A DNA stretch of 63,133 nucleotides, from the NCBI GenBank assembly GCA_946999045.1, contig CAMQBR010000011.1, positions 1 through 63,133 on the forward strand. The letters are read 5' to 3'. Positions within the stretch are counted from its first letter, which is position 1. Each line of letters begins with the position of its first letter. This DNA is from an uncultured Prevotella sp. GTDB lineage: Bacteria; Bacteroidota; Bacteroidia; Bacteroidales; Bacteroidaceae. This document shows positions 1-8,397 of the stretch, in pieces. A program made the translations under genes and the position numbers. A model generated the notes under the pieces. That model was not told the origin of the DNA, made no database searches, and worked only from the letters and a program-made list of their open reading frames with translations.

Positions 1-2
1 CC

Positions 3-410
3 CCCAACGTATATGCACAAGTTGGAGATTTGGCTCAAAGCATTGTTGTGGCCGAAAGTTCTATTGGCATATCTCTTGATAAATATTTAGGTAAAAATTA
101 TCCTATCTATAAAAAATACTATACAGAAACTCAACGACAATCAATGACACGTAATTACATTGTACCCGATTGCATGATGTATTACATATTGAGTCTTTAC
201 CCTATGAATAAAAGCACTTTTCGTTCTAAGACAGAACAGAAAATACACATCGGTAAAATTATGTGGATAACCAATAAGGTATTAGGCAAGCATTATTATA
301 ACAGTGAAGGTATTGATATAGTCAATTGTTATATGAAGAAACATAAACAAGTATCGATTACTACCTTGCTTACTCTTGCTGATAATGAGATTGCAAAAGA
401 ACAATACTAA
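3..410 (+). CDS. GldB-like lipoprotein, C-terminal part (5' end outside window)
   Basis: The reading frame is open to the left edge, so only the last ~136 codons are present. The visible sequence has the pattern of GldB, the gliding-motility/type IX secretion-associated lipoprotein: an ESSIGISLDKYLG segment, then a tyrosine-rich YPIYKKYY stretch and IVPDC, then a GKIMW segment matching the family's GKxxYF region. GldB belongs to the gliding gene set of Bacteroidota; many non-gliding Prevotella keep homologues. A TTG at 30 is in frame but is not a plausible start because coding-like sequence precedes it. A bidirectional terminator hairpin follows at 465-504, shared with the convergent serine dehydratase gene. 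The family call rests on motif memory only. Confidence 0.6.
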   Translation, partial: PNVYAQVGDLAQSIVVAESSIGISLDKYLGKNYPIYKKYYTETQRQSMTRNYIVPDCMMYYILSLYPMNKSTFRSKTEQKIHIGKIMWITNKVLGKHYYNSEGIDIVNCYMKKHKQVSITTLLTLADNEIAKEQY

Positions 411-464
411 GCTATATAAATGCAGACACTGCCTTTCGAAATATTTTTATTTGCGCCAATAAGG

Positions 465-504
465 AAATAGAAGATAGTCATAAAAAAAAGCCTATCTTCT
501 ATTT
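465..504. terminator. Bidirectional intrinsic terminator
   Basis: Inverted repeat AAATAGAAGATAG (465-477) / CTATCTTCTATTT (492-504) with an A-rich loop and T-rich sequence on both sides, lying between two convergent genes. Confidence 0.75.
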
Positions 505-553
505 TTATATAAAGAATATTTAGCCTAATCTTACACTTATAACTTGTTTTTAA

Positions 554-1759
554 TTAGCAAATTTCCAATGCTAAACCGCCCTCGCTTGTCTCTTTGTAAA
601 GCGAAGGTAAGTCATGACCTGTTTTCTTCATTACTCTTACAACTTTGTCAAATGATACACGATGCTTGCCATCAGAGAATGATGCATACAGGTTAGCATC
701 CAAAGCACGTGTGGCTGCAAAGGCATTACGCTCAATACAAGGTATCTGAACCAATCCGCAAACAGGGTCGCAAGTCATACCTAAATGGTGCTCTAAGCCC
801 ATTTCAGCCGCATATTCTATTTGTTCAAGACTGCCACCAAATAGCTGACAAGCTGCTGCTGACACCATAGAGCAAGCTACACCTACCTCTCCTTGACAAC
901 CAACATCTGCGCCTGATATAGATGCTGAGTGCTTACAAACATTTCCAAACAAACCTGCTGTTGCCATAGCATGTAAAATACGAATATCACTAAAGCCGTG
1001 CCCTTTAGATAGATGGTATAAAACAGCAGGCATTACACCACACGATCCACATGTTGGTGCCGTAACAATGGTGCCACCAGAAGCATTTTCTTCACTCACA
1101 GCCAGTGCATAAGCATAAACCAAAGCACGTGATTGCAGTGATTTTTTGTACCCATTAGCTTTTACATAATATATAGGTGCCTTACGTCTAAGATGTAACG
1201 GACCAGGTAATACGCCTTCATGAATAATACCACGCTCAACGGCGGCCTTCATTGCTTGCCAAGCTTTCATGAGATAATCCCAAATATCTTTGTCTTCACA
1301 TTCTTCAACATATTCCCAATAGCTTCTACCATTTTTCTGACACCAATCCATTATATCCGCCAAAGAGTTAAGTGTATATACGTCATTGGTGTTAAACATA
1401 TCGTCCTCTCCCTTACCTTCAGAGAGAGTACCGCCCCCAACACTATAAACAGTCCATTCGCCCATCACTTTCTTTTGCGCATCAAAAGCTTTGTAATGCA
1501 TACCATTGGGATGGTAAGGTAATTTAATTTCGGGCTTCCATAAAATATCCAAATGTTTCTCTTTTCCCAGTACACCTTCTATAGCTACATCTGTTAAGTG
1601 CCCTTTTCCAGTGGCAGCCAAACTGCCGTACAATGTTACTTCGTAACTATCGGCATAGGGATATTTCTCTAAAAAGAGCTTTGCTGCTAATTGAGGTCCC
1701 ATAGTATGACTACTGGATGGACCTTTTCCTATTTTGTATAATTCCTTTAAAGACTTCAT
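554..1759 (-). CDS. sdaA: L-serine dehydratase (L-serine ammonia-lyase), single-chain iron-sulfur type
   Basis: 401 residues. Deaminates L-serine to pyruvate and ammonia in the cytoplasm using an oxygen-labile [4Fe-4S] cluster. The N-terminal half carries the beta-domain signature GKGPSSSHTMGP (residues ~12-22) and the C-terminal half the alpha domain with TAPTCGSCGVMP (~233-244). Three cysteines in family spacing, C288 (GCQGE), C330 (TCDPV) and C341 (PCIER), separated by 42 and 11 residues, are the expected cluster ligands. Full length for the fused alpha/beta type. A TAnnTTTG -7 box lies upstream at 1871-1878 on the minus strand. Monocistronic: an IS relic lies upstream, a convergent gene downstream. 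With serA/serC in the same window the cell can make and burn serine. Confidence 0.95.
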   Translation of the reverse strand: MKSLKELYKIGKGPSSSHTMGPQLAAKLFLEKYPYADSYEVTLYGSLAATGKGHLTDVAIEGVLGKEKHLDILWKPEIKLPYHPNGMHYKAFDAQKKVMGEWTVYSVGGGTLSEGKGEDDMFNTNDVYTLNSLADIMDWCQKNGRSYWEYVEECEDKDIWDYLMKAWQAMKAAVERGIIHEGVLPGPLHLRRKAPIYYVKANGYKKSLQSRALVYAYALAVSEENASGGTIVTAPTCGSCGVMPAVLYHLSKGHGFSDIRILHAMATAGLFGNVCKHSASISGADVGCQGEVGVACSMVSAAACQLFGGSLEQIEYAAEMGLEHHLGMTCDPVCGLVQIPCIERNAFAATRALDANLYASFSDGKHRVSFDKVVRVMKKTGHDLPSLYKETSEGGLALEIC

Positions 1760-1870
1760 CTACTTTTGCCTTATTATCTTAGTTCCTGTATTTATTTTTA
1801 ATAATGTATCCAACTTATCTAAAATAACTGAGAAACAAACAAATTTGTGCACTGCTGGCACATATTTTTG

Positions 1871-1878
1871 CAAAGATA
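1871..1878 (-). promoter_or_regulatory. -7 box of sdaA promoter
   Basis: TATCTTTG on the minus strand fits the Bacteroidota TAnnTTTG consensus, about 110 nt before the sdaA start. No convincing -33 TTG is seen at the usual spacing. Confidence 0.5.
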
Positions 1879-1952
1879 ACAGAAATTTTCGATACTGCTT
1901 TTGTATCCATATTAAATTTACTTATCTTCGCATAGATAAATTTTATTTTAGT

Positions 1953-2082
1953 CAGGTCCTATAAATTATCACTATATATAGTGAGTTTAATCTATAAAAA
2001 TATGTTTTGCTTTCTCTTGACTTCTTTGTATAGAAAACAGGATTATTCCTCAACTATTCAAAAAAAAATTGATTATAGGGTG
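1953..2082. repeat. Truncated long-type palindromic element (left part only)
   Basis: Begins with a degenerate terminal repeat (GGTCCTATAAATTA, from 1955) and carries a TAGAAAACAGG...CTCAACTATTCAAA segment corresponding to the extra internal module of the long copies at 16091-16362 and 41482-41743. The other end is missing, apparently cut off by the IS5-type relic beginning near 2083. The 1760-2169 gap holds this fragment, the sdaA promoter and the IS end, and no gene. Confidence 0.5.
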
Positions 2083-2169
2083 TTCTATAAATTAAGTCCC
2101 TGATAATCGGTAACATACTTTGATATTTCGGCAAAAAGTCGCACCTTTATAGTAAATTCAGAAGATTAT

Positions 2170-2755
2170 ATGCAGAAAGCGACTATATATCGCAAGCCCA
2201 TGGGCGAAAGCCTGTTCGAGGAAGATTTTACAATTAAAACCTGTCTCAAATGGGTAACCCTCTTGAACAGCTTTCCAAGCTGGTCTACTTTGAAGATATT
2301 CCGTCCTTCTCTTGAGGATGAGTTGATAAAGAAGAACTGCAAGACTCCAGCAGGACGTCCGCAGACAAACGTGGTACTTATATTCAAAGTGATATTACTT
2401 CAACGTTATTATGGTTTGGTCGATCATCAAACACAATATCAAATCAAAGCTGGTCAGGGCAAAGACTTGTGAAATCCAGAAGATGCTAACTCAAAGAAAG
2501 ATAAGGAGTACAAGAAACCCAAAAATCTACAAGGATATTGATGCCCACTGGGTAAAGAAACATGGTGAACGTCACTATGGTTACAAAAATCACGTCAAAG
2601 CAGACAAAAAGACGAAACAGATAGAGACATATCATACAACAGATGACAGTGTTCACGATTTCAATATCATCAAACCTCTCAGTAAGTATCCAATATTAGC
2701 CGCCTTTGCTGGATGCTTACGTTTTATGGACTTGAGCTTAGTTATCCGCATTTAG
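2170..2755 (+). pseudogene. IS5-family transposase, internally deleted and frameshifted
   Basis: The N-terminal part (2170-2472) reads as an IS5-type transposase, with a GRPQTNVVLIFKVILLQ segment followed by RYYGLVDHQTQYQI, ending at a stop. A second frame resumes with KIYKDIDAHWVKK and HYGYKNHVKADKK, the family's DDE-proximal region, and TTDDSVHD. The stretch that should lie between them, including most of the catalytic core, is missing, and the C-terminus is replaced by a GTAAG hairpin and unrelated sequence. Not functional. Confidence 0.8.
2681..2720. repeat. GTAAG-family inverted-repeat element, minimal copy
   Basis: AGTAAGTATCCA (2681-2692) faces TGGATGCTTAC (2710-2720). The enclosed ATATTAGCCGCCTTTGC matches the left part of the longer copy at 24481-24600 (AAATTAGCCACCTTTG). 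It sits inside the dead transposase gene. Confidence 0.5.
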
Positions 2756-2828
2756 AAAGCAAGTAATATTGGGTAAGTTGATATTTTTCTTTCATGAGAA
2801 TAATGTAATATATATAAGCATAATAATA

Positions 2829-2858
2829 CCCCATTTTCCGCAAATCAGTAAAATGGGG
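2829..2858 (-). terminator. Intrinsic terminator of the Fur-family gene
   Basis: CCCCATTTT (2829-2837) pairs with AAAATGGGG (2850-2858), with T-rich sequence after the hairpin on the minus strand, ~50 nt beyond the Fur-family stop codon. Confidence 0.7.
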
Positions 2859-2906
2859 TTTATTATGTCTATTCAGTTTTAAAGAAACAGACTAATCATT
2901 ATAGAA

Positions 2907-3347
2907 TTAGTTAACTATATGAATCTTTATTTTTTTTGCACATTCGCTACAAATACCTTTATAATAAAGCTGCATTTCGTCAACGATATGTCCACCTATA
3001 ATGCGCTTTTCTACTAATTGTGGTGCAGCTTCTTGAGGTAAATCGTAAATTTTACCACATTTATTGCAGTAAAAATGAACATGGGGCTCAGTGTTTCCAT
3101 CATAACAAACACGATGATCGTCAATAGTAATCATTTGTGCAGCATGATGTTCTGCAAATAATCTCAACGTATTGTAAACAGTAGTCTTGCTAAGAGTAGG
3201 TATTTTAGGACAAAGATTTTGATAAACTTCGTCTACTGTAGGATGTGTAAAATTAGTTAACAGGTATTCCATAATGGCTATACGCTGAGCTGATGGATGA
3301 ATACCTGTTTTTATAAGCTTATTATAAGCCTCATTATTTATTACCAT
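2907..3347 (-). CDS. Fur-family metal-dependent repressor, probably PerR-like
   Basis: 146 residues. N-terminal winged helix (THPTVDEVYQNL, KTTVYNTLRLF, ~35-64) followed by the dimerisation/metal domain with HVHFYCNKCGKIYDL (~89-103). C94/C97 and C133/C136 (GICSEC) form the structural zinc site; H89 and H91 are candidate regulatory-metal ligands. Fur proteins bind DNA as dimers and repress iron or peroxide-stress genes. The CxxC pairs and short C-terminus favour PerR over Fur, but the specificity cannot be settled from sequence. It stands alone, with a -7 box at 3372-3379 and its own terminator. Confidence 0.85.
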   Translation of the reverse strand: MVINNEAYNKLIKTGIHPSAQRIAIMEYLLTNFTHPTVDEVYQNLCPKIPTLSKTTVYNTLRLFAEHHAAQMITIDDHRVCYDGNTEPHVHFYCNKCGKIYDLPQEAAPQLVEKRIIGGHIVDEMQLYYKGICSECAKKIKIHIVN

Positions 3348-3371
3348 AATCAGTCTAAATTAAGTTGAATG

Positions 3372-3379
3372 CAAATATA
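3372..3379 (-). promoter_or_regulatory. -7 box of the Fur-family gene
   Basis: TATATTTG on the minus strand, 25 nt before the start codon; fits TAnnTTTG. Confidence 0.5.
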
Positions 3380-3475
3380 CAAAATTAGGAAAAATTACAA
3401 AAATAATTTACCTAAAATTTTCAATATTTTACTTGGCAGATTCAACTTCAAAGCTCAATCTCAATATTCAAAGTG

Positions 3476-4363
3476 TTAGAGTGTAATCCCCTTCAATATC
3501 TCTGCCATCTTCTCTTTGGTCTTAATAGTTGTAGGAACCAAAGGCAGGCGCAATACATTCTCAATGTACCCCATATCGTTGAGTAAAGCCTTCACGCCTG
3601 CAGGATTACCATCAACAAACAACAAGTTATACAGCTCTGTAAATGTATGATGTATCTTACGAGCAGGCTCATATTCGCCTTTAAATTCTAAACTAATCAT
3701 ACGAGAGAACTCACGTGGTAAAGCATTACCAATAACAGAGATAACACCTGCTGCACCACTCGCTACCATTGAAAAAGTAAGTGCATCATCTCCACTAATG
3801 ACATCAAATCTATCAGGCTTTCCCTTAATAATCTCATCTACTTGTTCTAAACTTCCAGAAGCCTCTTTTATTCCTACAATATTAGGGAAATCATTAGCTA
3901 AACGTATGGTTGTTTCAGCTTTCATATTAACACCAGTTCTACCTGGCACATTATAAATAACAACAGGCAACTTGCTAACAGCAGCAATAGCCTTGAAGTG
4001 CTGATACAATCCCTCTTGCGATGGTTTATTATAATAAGGACAAATGCTTAGTATGCCATCTATCCCTTTCCAATCGGCTGTTTGAATTTCTTTTACCACT
4101 TCGGCAGTATTATTTCCGCCACAATACTTCAAGATAGGAACTCTCCCATTGCTTACCTCAATAACTAACTTCGTGATGAGATACTTCTCTTCTGCAGTTA
4201 AGCAAGGACATTCGCCTGTTGTTGCCAACAAACATATAAAATTTGCTCCACTGTTAAGTTGATATTCAAGCAGTCGTTTTAATGCTATATAGTCTACTTC
4301 ACCCTCTTTTGTAAAGGGTGTTACCAAAGCAATACCTAATCCTTTGAATAAATGATATGCCAT
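3476..4363 (-). CDS. dapA: 4-hydroxy-tetrahydrodipicolinate synthase
   Basis: 295 residues, usual length. Condenses pyruvate with aspartate semialdehyde, the first committed step to diaminopimelate (peptidoglycan cross-link) and lysine. Visible signatures are TTGE (48-51) in the substrate loop, YNVPGRTG (137-144) with catalytic Tyr137, and GIKEASG with the Schiff-base Lys166. The gene stands alone between the Fur-family regulator and a DMT transporter, with a TATATTTG -7 box at 4381-4388. The 270 nt upstream (4364-4631) hold only this promoter and AT-rich sequence. Confidence 0.96.
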   Translation of the reverse strand: MAYHLFKGLGIALVTPFTKEGEVDYIALKRLLEYQLNSGANFICLLATTGECPCLTAEEKYLITKLVIEVSNGRVPILKYCGGNNTAEVVKEIQTADWKGIDGILSICPYYNKPSQEGLYQHFKAIAAVSKLPVVIYNVPGRTGVNMKAETTIRLANDFPNIVGIKEASGSLEQVDEIIKGKPDRFDVISGDDALTFSMVASGAAGVISVIGNALPREFSRMISLEFKGEYEPARKIHHTFTELYNLLFVDGNPAGVKALLNDMGYIENVLRLPLVPTTIKTKEKMAEILKGITL

Positions 4364-4380
4364 ACAGTTTTATTTTTTTG

Positions 4381-4388
4381 CAAATATA
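4381..4388 (-). promoter_or_regulatory. -7 box of dapA
   Basis: TATATTTG on the minus strand, 18 nt before the dapA start codon. Confidence 0.55.
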
Positions 4389-4631
4389 GTACATTTAAGT
4401 GATACTATAACAAAATATGAAAAAAATACTTTGAAGATAAACTTTGAACATTGAACTTTATAATTAGCATTCTTATTTTTAAACGATTAAGGGGATAAAG
4501 AGTTAAAGCCATTAAGTTTTTTCAAGAAAGGCGTTTGCTTCGTAGGGATAAACAGATTATGCTTCCGTTTTAAGACTGAACGATACAAAGCTCTTATTTC
4601 TCCACTCATTAACTAATACCTGTACTTATCC

Positions 4632-5543
4632 CTAACTGCTGCCAATGTAAAGTAATAGCATACTTACCAAAACAAATAGCAAATCAATGGCTTTTCCTTT
4701 CAAGTTTTTCTCTCTAAAGATAAATGCCCCAAACACAAAGCTAACCAACACGCTACCTCGGCGTATCATAGACACAATGGAAATCATGGCATTTGGTTGG
4801 CTCAAAGCATAGAAATAAACAAAATCGGCTATGGTAAGGAATATACTAATCATAGGTATCGTCCATGTCCAATGAAAAGAAGAGGTGCGCTTGCGTATGG
4901 GATGCCATAACAGCAAAAGCATGATACCACACTGATAAATGTTGTACCAACTTAGTACCATCATTTTATCTAAACCTACTCCCCCATTTCTTTGCGATGA
5001 CACTAGATACTTATCATACAATCCGCTGACAGCTCCTAACACTGCAGCCAAAAGCAAAAGCAATATCCAACAATTGTGCTGAAAGTCAATACCCTCTTTT
5101 TTACCCGATCTGCTCAACATATACAGCGACACGATAGCAACTGCCACACCTGCCCACTGATAAAGGTTGAGCCGCTCACCAAAAACCAACATAGCACCTA
5201 CCAGCACCATAACGGGGCGAGTTGCGTTAATAGGGCCCACCATGGTAAGCGGTAAATGCTTCATGGCAAAATAGCCACATATCCAAGAAGATAATACTAT
5301 AACACTTTTAAAAAGGATGTATTTGTGTGCATACCATCCGCCCCAAGACACATGAAATAAGGAAGAATCTAATGTATGTGTGGTAAATGACAATACTATA
5401 AATGGTAAAAAGATAAGCGATGAACAAAAAGTATTGAGAAAAAGCACAGGAATAACAGCATTATCCATGAGCGACTTCTTTTTAAAAACATCATACAACC
5501 CCAGCAGAAATGCTGACATAAAAGCGAATATCAACCACATCAT
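4632..5543 (-). CDS. EamA/DMT-superfamily inner-membrane transporter
   Basis: 303 residues with about ten hydrophobic segments in two repeats, the layout of the drug/metabolite transporter superfamily. The N-terminal LGLYDVFKKKSL and the conserved proline near GPINATRPV are typical of EamA members. Substrate unknown; family members export amino acids, nucleosides or metabolites. The ATG overlaps the truA stop codon by one base (TGATG), so it is translationally coupled to truA. Confidence 0.85.
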   Translation of the reverse strand: MMWLIFAFMSAFLLGLYDVFKKKSLMDNAVIPVLFLNTFCSSLIFLPFIVLSFTTHTLDSSLFHVSWGGWYAHKYILFKSVIVLSSWICGYFAMKHLPLTMVGPINATRPVMVLVGAMLVFGERLNLYQWAGVAVAIVSLYMLSRSGKKEGIDFQHNCWILLLLLAAVLGAVSGLYDKYLVSSQRNGGVGLDKMMVLSWYNIYQCGIMLLLLWHPIRKRTSSFHWTWTIPMISIFLTIADFVYFYALSQPNAMISIVSMIRRGSVLVSFVFGAFIFREKNLKGKAIDLLFVLVSMLLLYIGSS

Positions 5544-6274
5544 CAGTACTGTATATCTTCTAAAAATAAGGCATTGGCAGGCATACTCTCGCCTGCATTA
5601 CTTCTGTTGCCACTTTTTACTACATCATCAAACTCACTGATAGTCATACGGTGTCTGCCTACTTCTATCAACGTACCCACCACGGCACGAACCATATTAC
5701 GCAAAAAGCGATTGGCTTTTATCACAAAGTACCAACTGTCATCATCTACTTTCACCCACTCGGCCTGTACAACAGTGCACAATGTAGTCTTTACATCTGC
5801 GTGCGTTTTGCAGAAAGCACCAAAATCTTTTACCATGAGCAAATGCTGTGCCGCCTGATTCATCAACAAAAAATCTAACTGATAATGCAACTGACAGGAA
5901 TAATGTCTGAGAAAAGGATTTTTTGTTGTATGTATATAATAATGGTATGTACGCCACTTGGCACTAAAGCGGGCATGCATATCAGCTGCCACACTCTGTA
6001 CCTTACTTACCGAAATGTTGCGAGACAACAATCTGTTAAGCTTGTACACCGTTTGCAACTCATCTATCTGTCTATCAAAATCGAAATGTGCCACCATGGT
6101 ACGAGCATGCACACCTGTATCTGTTCGTCCAGCTCCCACCACCACAATGGTTTGTCGGAGAACAACAGACAGTGCCCTTTGCAATTCAGCTTGAACAGAA
6201 TTGCCATTGGGCTGAACCTGCCATCCGTGATAAGCCGTACCATCGTAACTAAAATAAATAAAGTATCGTTGCAT
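5543..6274 (-). CDS. truA: tRNA pseudouridine(38-40) synthase
   Basis: 243 residues. Converts uridines 38-40 in tRNA anticodon stems to pseudouridine. GRTDTGVHA (~50-58) contains the catalytic Asp; FSYDGTAYHGWQVQPNGNS (~8-26) and NRFLRNMVRAVVG are further family signatures. Normal length. First gene of a two-gene unit with the DMT transporter, joined by a one-base overlap. The spacer to the L,D-transpeptidase gene (6275-6422) shows no feature. Confidence 0.95.
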   Translation of the reverse strand: MQRYFIYFSYDGTAYHGWQVQPNGNSVQAELQRALSVVLRQTIVVVGAGRTDTGVHARTMVAHFDFDRQIDELQTVYKLNRLLSRNISVSKVQSVAADMHARFSAKWRTYHYYIHTTKNPFLRHYSCQLHYQLDFLLMNQAAQHLLMVKDFGAFCKTHADVKTTLCTVVQAEWVKVDDDSWYFVIKANRFLRNMVRAVVGTLIEVGRHRMTISEFDDVVKSGNRSNAGESMPANALFLEDIQY

Positions 6275-6422
6275 TAAGTTGCTCTTTTAGAATAGGAATA
6301 ATTGTTGTAACACGAGATTTAACAAGAGATAAACTGACATTAGTTATACACATTGCAAAATATCTGACACTTGGGTTATGTTTTCTCTTTAAGAAGACAT
6401 TTGTCCGACAACTCTCCCTACA

Positions 6423-7988
6423 TTATCTCATATAATTACGTAATCGATGATAAATTACATTATCGTATCCATATACATCGGGATATGTATGCAGCTTGTG
6501 ATTACTATCGGGTAACATTGTATAATAAGTAACAAACAATGGTATAGCAGGTTTTACTGCTAACGAGTTGATAAGCATGGTTCTGTTAAGCATATTTTTT
6601 CGCCCTACCAACTTTCTCCTTCGCTTGTTTTGATACAGCTGATGTATATCAGCAGTCATTGAATATTTTATCTTGTTTATCGTTTCTTTATCCTTCTTAT
6701 CTAACAAGAATATAGCAAAATCAAAAGGATTTTCCACACGTATGCAACCATGCGATATGCATCTGTTACGCTTAAAGAACACATTTTTGGAAGAAGTATC
6801 ATGCAAATAGACTGAGAAATTATTCTTAAACCTAAATACGATACGTCCCATGGCATTGCCCTTTCCGCCTTCTTGTATCACAAAATAATTACCACTACGC
6901 AACATTCTTGCAGAAACCTTGGCTACATCCATGCGCTTACCTGTTGAACGCTCACGTATAAAATAATGATGCGCATCAAAATAAAACTGGTTGCCAGCAT
7001 ACGCTGCCACACTTTTCTCCATAATGCTCTTGGGCATTATCCATTGCGGATTGATATCCATACGTACAATACTGCTATAAAGTAATGGGGTCTTGTTTTT
7101 TCTTGTTCCTATACCGATACGCATTTTTAACACATCATTATTATTGATTGCTACTAACTCCTGAGCAGGAAGATTTACCACAACATACTTGTCGTGTTGA
7201 GCTGGCGAATCAAAGGTACGCCAACGGGCTCGATCAAGATTGCAAAGAAGCGTGATGCGCTCTGCTTTGTTTTTAGTAACTGCCAATTGCTTTTTCAGGT
7301 ACAAGTACAATTCACCCTTCGGTTGTATAGCTTGCAGATAATCAGCTACACTATCATGTGCAACCTTCTGCAAAGCCTCAGCCCAGAATTGCTTGTTGGG
7401 TCGTTGTATCTGTACATCGAACAATTGTTGATAAATGGTTTCGTTTTTATCTTTCTTTTTAACGTCCAGCCTGTTAAGAAGCGTGTACGGATCTGTATAA
7501 CCAAATCGCTGACCGCAGGTATAACGCAGATAAGCTTTGGTAAGATTATATTCTAATCGAGCCAGCACTCTATTGATAGTATTGCTTTGCTGGTCAAAGT
7601 TTAAGGAACGTAAGCACTTTAAGTCGGAAACTATGCACTTAACTCTGAATTTGTCTGTTGAGAAGCCCTCTTCATTTACACGTTCAAGATACCGTAAAAG
7701 CGTATCGGCATGCGAGTCAACTCCCTGATAATTTATCCATAAAAAGTTTCCTTTCTGATAATAATAACCCTTAGCACGATGATCAGCAGGCATAGAGTCA
7801 GCGTCCATTCTTATTTGTTCGCCTATGTACTGACGTATCAAACTGGGATGAATAATATAGGCCGCCTTTCTTAAATCACGGAAAGACGACAACTGGAGAT
7901 TAACATTAGAATTAGATTCTTTGCCTTTACATGAACACAAAACAAAGGTAAAGACAAAGAATAATGTAATTTTTACTAAGAGATTCAA
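6423..7988 (-). CDS. L,D-transpeptidase (YkuD domain) lipoprotein
   Basis: About 521 residues. A lipoprotein-type signal (FVLCSC, lipid Cys at 18 or 20) places it in the periplasm. An N-terminal scaffold region of the YcbB type (~35-260) is followed by the YkuD catalytic domain (~265-425) with H396 in LHDTSS and SHGCIR (412-417), nucleophile Cys415. Makes 3-3 (meso-DAP to meso-DAP) cross-links or attaches proteins to peptidoglycan. A ~95-residue extension follows the catalytic motif. The only start in front of the signal peptide is TTG (7986-7988); no in-frame ATG fits. It begins 8 nt after the small CTD-like gene and is probably cotranscribed with it. Confidence 0.88.
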   Translation of the reverse strand: MNLLVKITLFFVFTFVLCSCKGKESNSNVNLQLSSFRDLRKAAYIIHPSLIRQYIGEQIRMDADSMPADHRAKGYYYQKGNFLWINYQGVDSHADTLLRYLERVNEEGFSTDKFRVKCIVSDLKCLRSLNFDQQSNTINRVLARLEYNLTKAYLRYTCGQRFGYTDPYTLLNRLDVKKKDKNETIYQQLFDVQIQRPNKQFWAEALQKVAHDSVADYLQAIQPKGELYLYLKKQLAVTKNKAERITLLCNLDRARWRTFDSPAQHDKYVVVNLPAQELVAINNNDVLKMRIGIGTRKNKTPLLYSSIVRMDINPQWIMPKSIMEKSVAAYAGNQFYFDAHHYFIRERSTGKRMDVAKVSARMLRSGNYFVIQEGGKGNAMGRIVFRFKNNFSVYLHDTSSKNVFFKRNRCISHGCIRVENPFDFAIFLLDKKDKETINKIKYSMTADIHQLYQNKRRRKLVGRKNMLNRTMLINSLAVKPAIPLFVTYYTMLPDSNHKLHTYPDVYGYDNVIYHRLRNYMR

Positions 7989-7996
7989 GCCCTTTA

Positions 7997-8305
7997 TTAT
8001 CTAACAGATATTTTTCTAACAGTTTTACCTACTTTTACTATATAGCATCCTTTGGGCAAATTGAGTTCATAGAGCTTCACTTCGCTATCTACTTTTACCC
8101 TCAGCAGGCAAACACCTGCTACATTGTATATCTGCAATACCTGACCATTAGCTCCGCTAACGTGCAGTACCGACTCTGATACATAAATAGATATACTCTG
8201 AAAATCGTTTTGTATTATTTCAGTATTTGGTATTGCTTTCATCTGTAATGGACATCCTGTAAATAATGCCAAAGTAAATGCAATAAAAAGTATATTATGT
8301 TTCAT
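7997..8305 (-). CDS. Small exported protein made almost only of a T9SS CTD-like domain
   Basis: 102 residues. After an N-terminal signal (ILFIAFTLALFTG) the chain goes straight into a beta-rich domain with the hallmarks of the type IX secretion C-terminal sorting domain: ISIYVSES, a QVLQIYNVAGVCLLR segment, LNLPKGCYIVKVG, and the terminal KISVR. In T9SS substrates this ~70-80 residue domain trails a large cargo; here there is no cargo. ATG at 8305 is preferred over the ATG two codons upstream. The gene has its own -7 box (8335-8342) and is followed after 8 nt by the L,D-transpeptidase gene, so it heads that transcript. Confidence 0.7.
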   Translation of the reverse strand: MKHNILFIAFTLALFTGCPLQMKAIPNTEIIQNDFQSISIYVSESVLHVSGANGQVLQIYNVAGVCLLRVKVDSEVKLYELNLPKGCYIVKVGKTVRKISVR

Positions 8306-8334
8306 AAGCATTTTATCGTTTGTATTCTTTTTAA

Positions 8335-8342
8335 CAAAGATA
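8335..8342 (-). promoter_or_regulatory. -7 box for the CTD-like / L,D-transpeptidase unit
   Basis: TATCTTTG on the minus strand, 30 nt before the start codon at 8305; fits TAnnTTTG. Confidence 0.55.
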
Positions 8343-8397
8343 GGTATTTTCAGTCGATAAGTAAAAGAGCAAATATCTTTTTATAGTACGCTTAACC

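Larger units (their letters stand above)
2083..2755 (+). mobile_element. IS5-family insertion sequence relic
   Basis: A terminal-repeat-like end (GGGTGTTCTATAAATTAAG, from 2081) stands 87 nt before a broken transposase gene. No matching right end is visible, and a small GTAAG-type hairpin element interrupts the coding region at 2681-2720. The left end resembles the terminal repeats of the short palindromic elements scattered through the window, so a relative of this IS could have mobilised them (inference). Confidence 0.55.
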
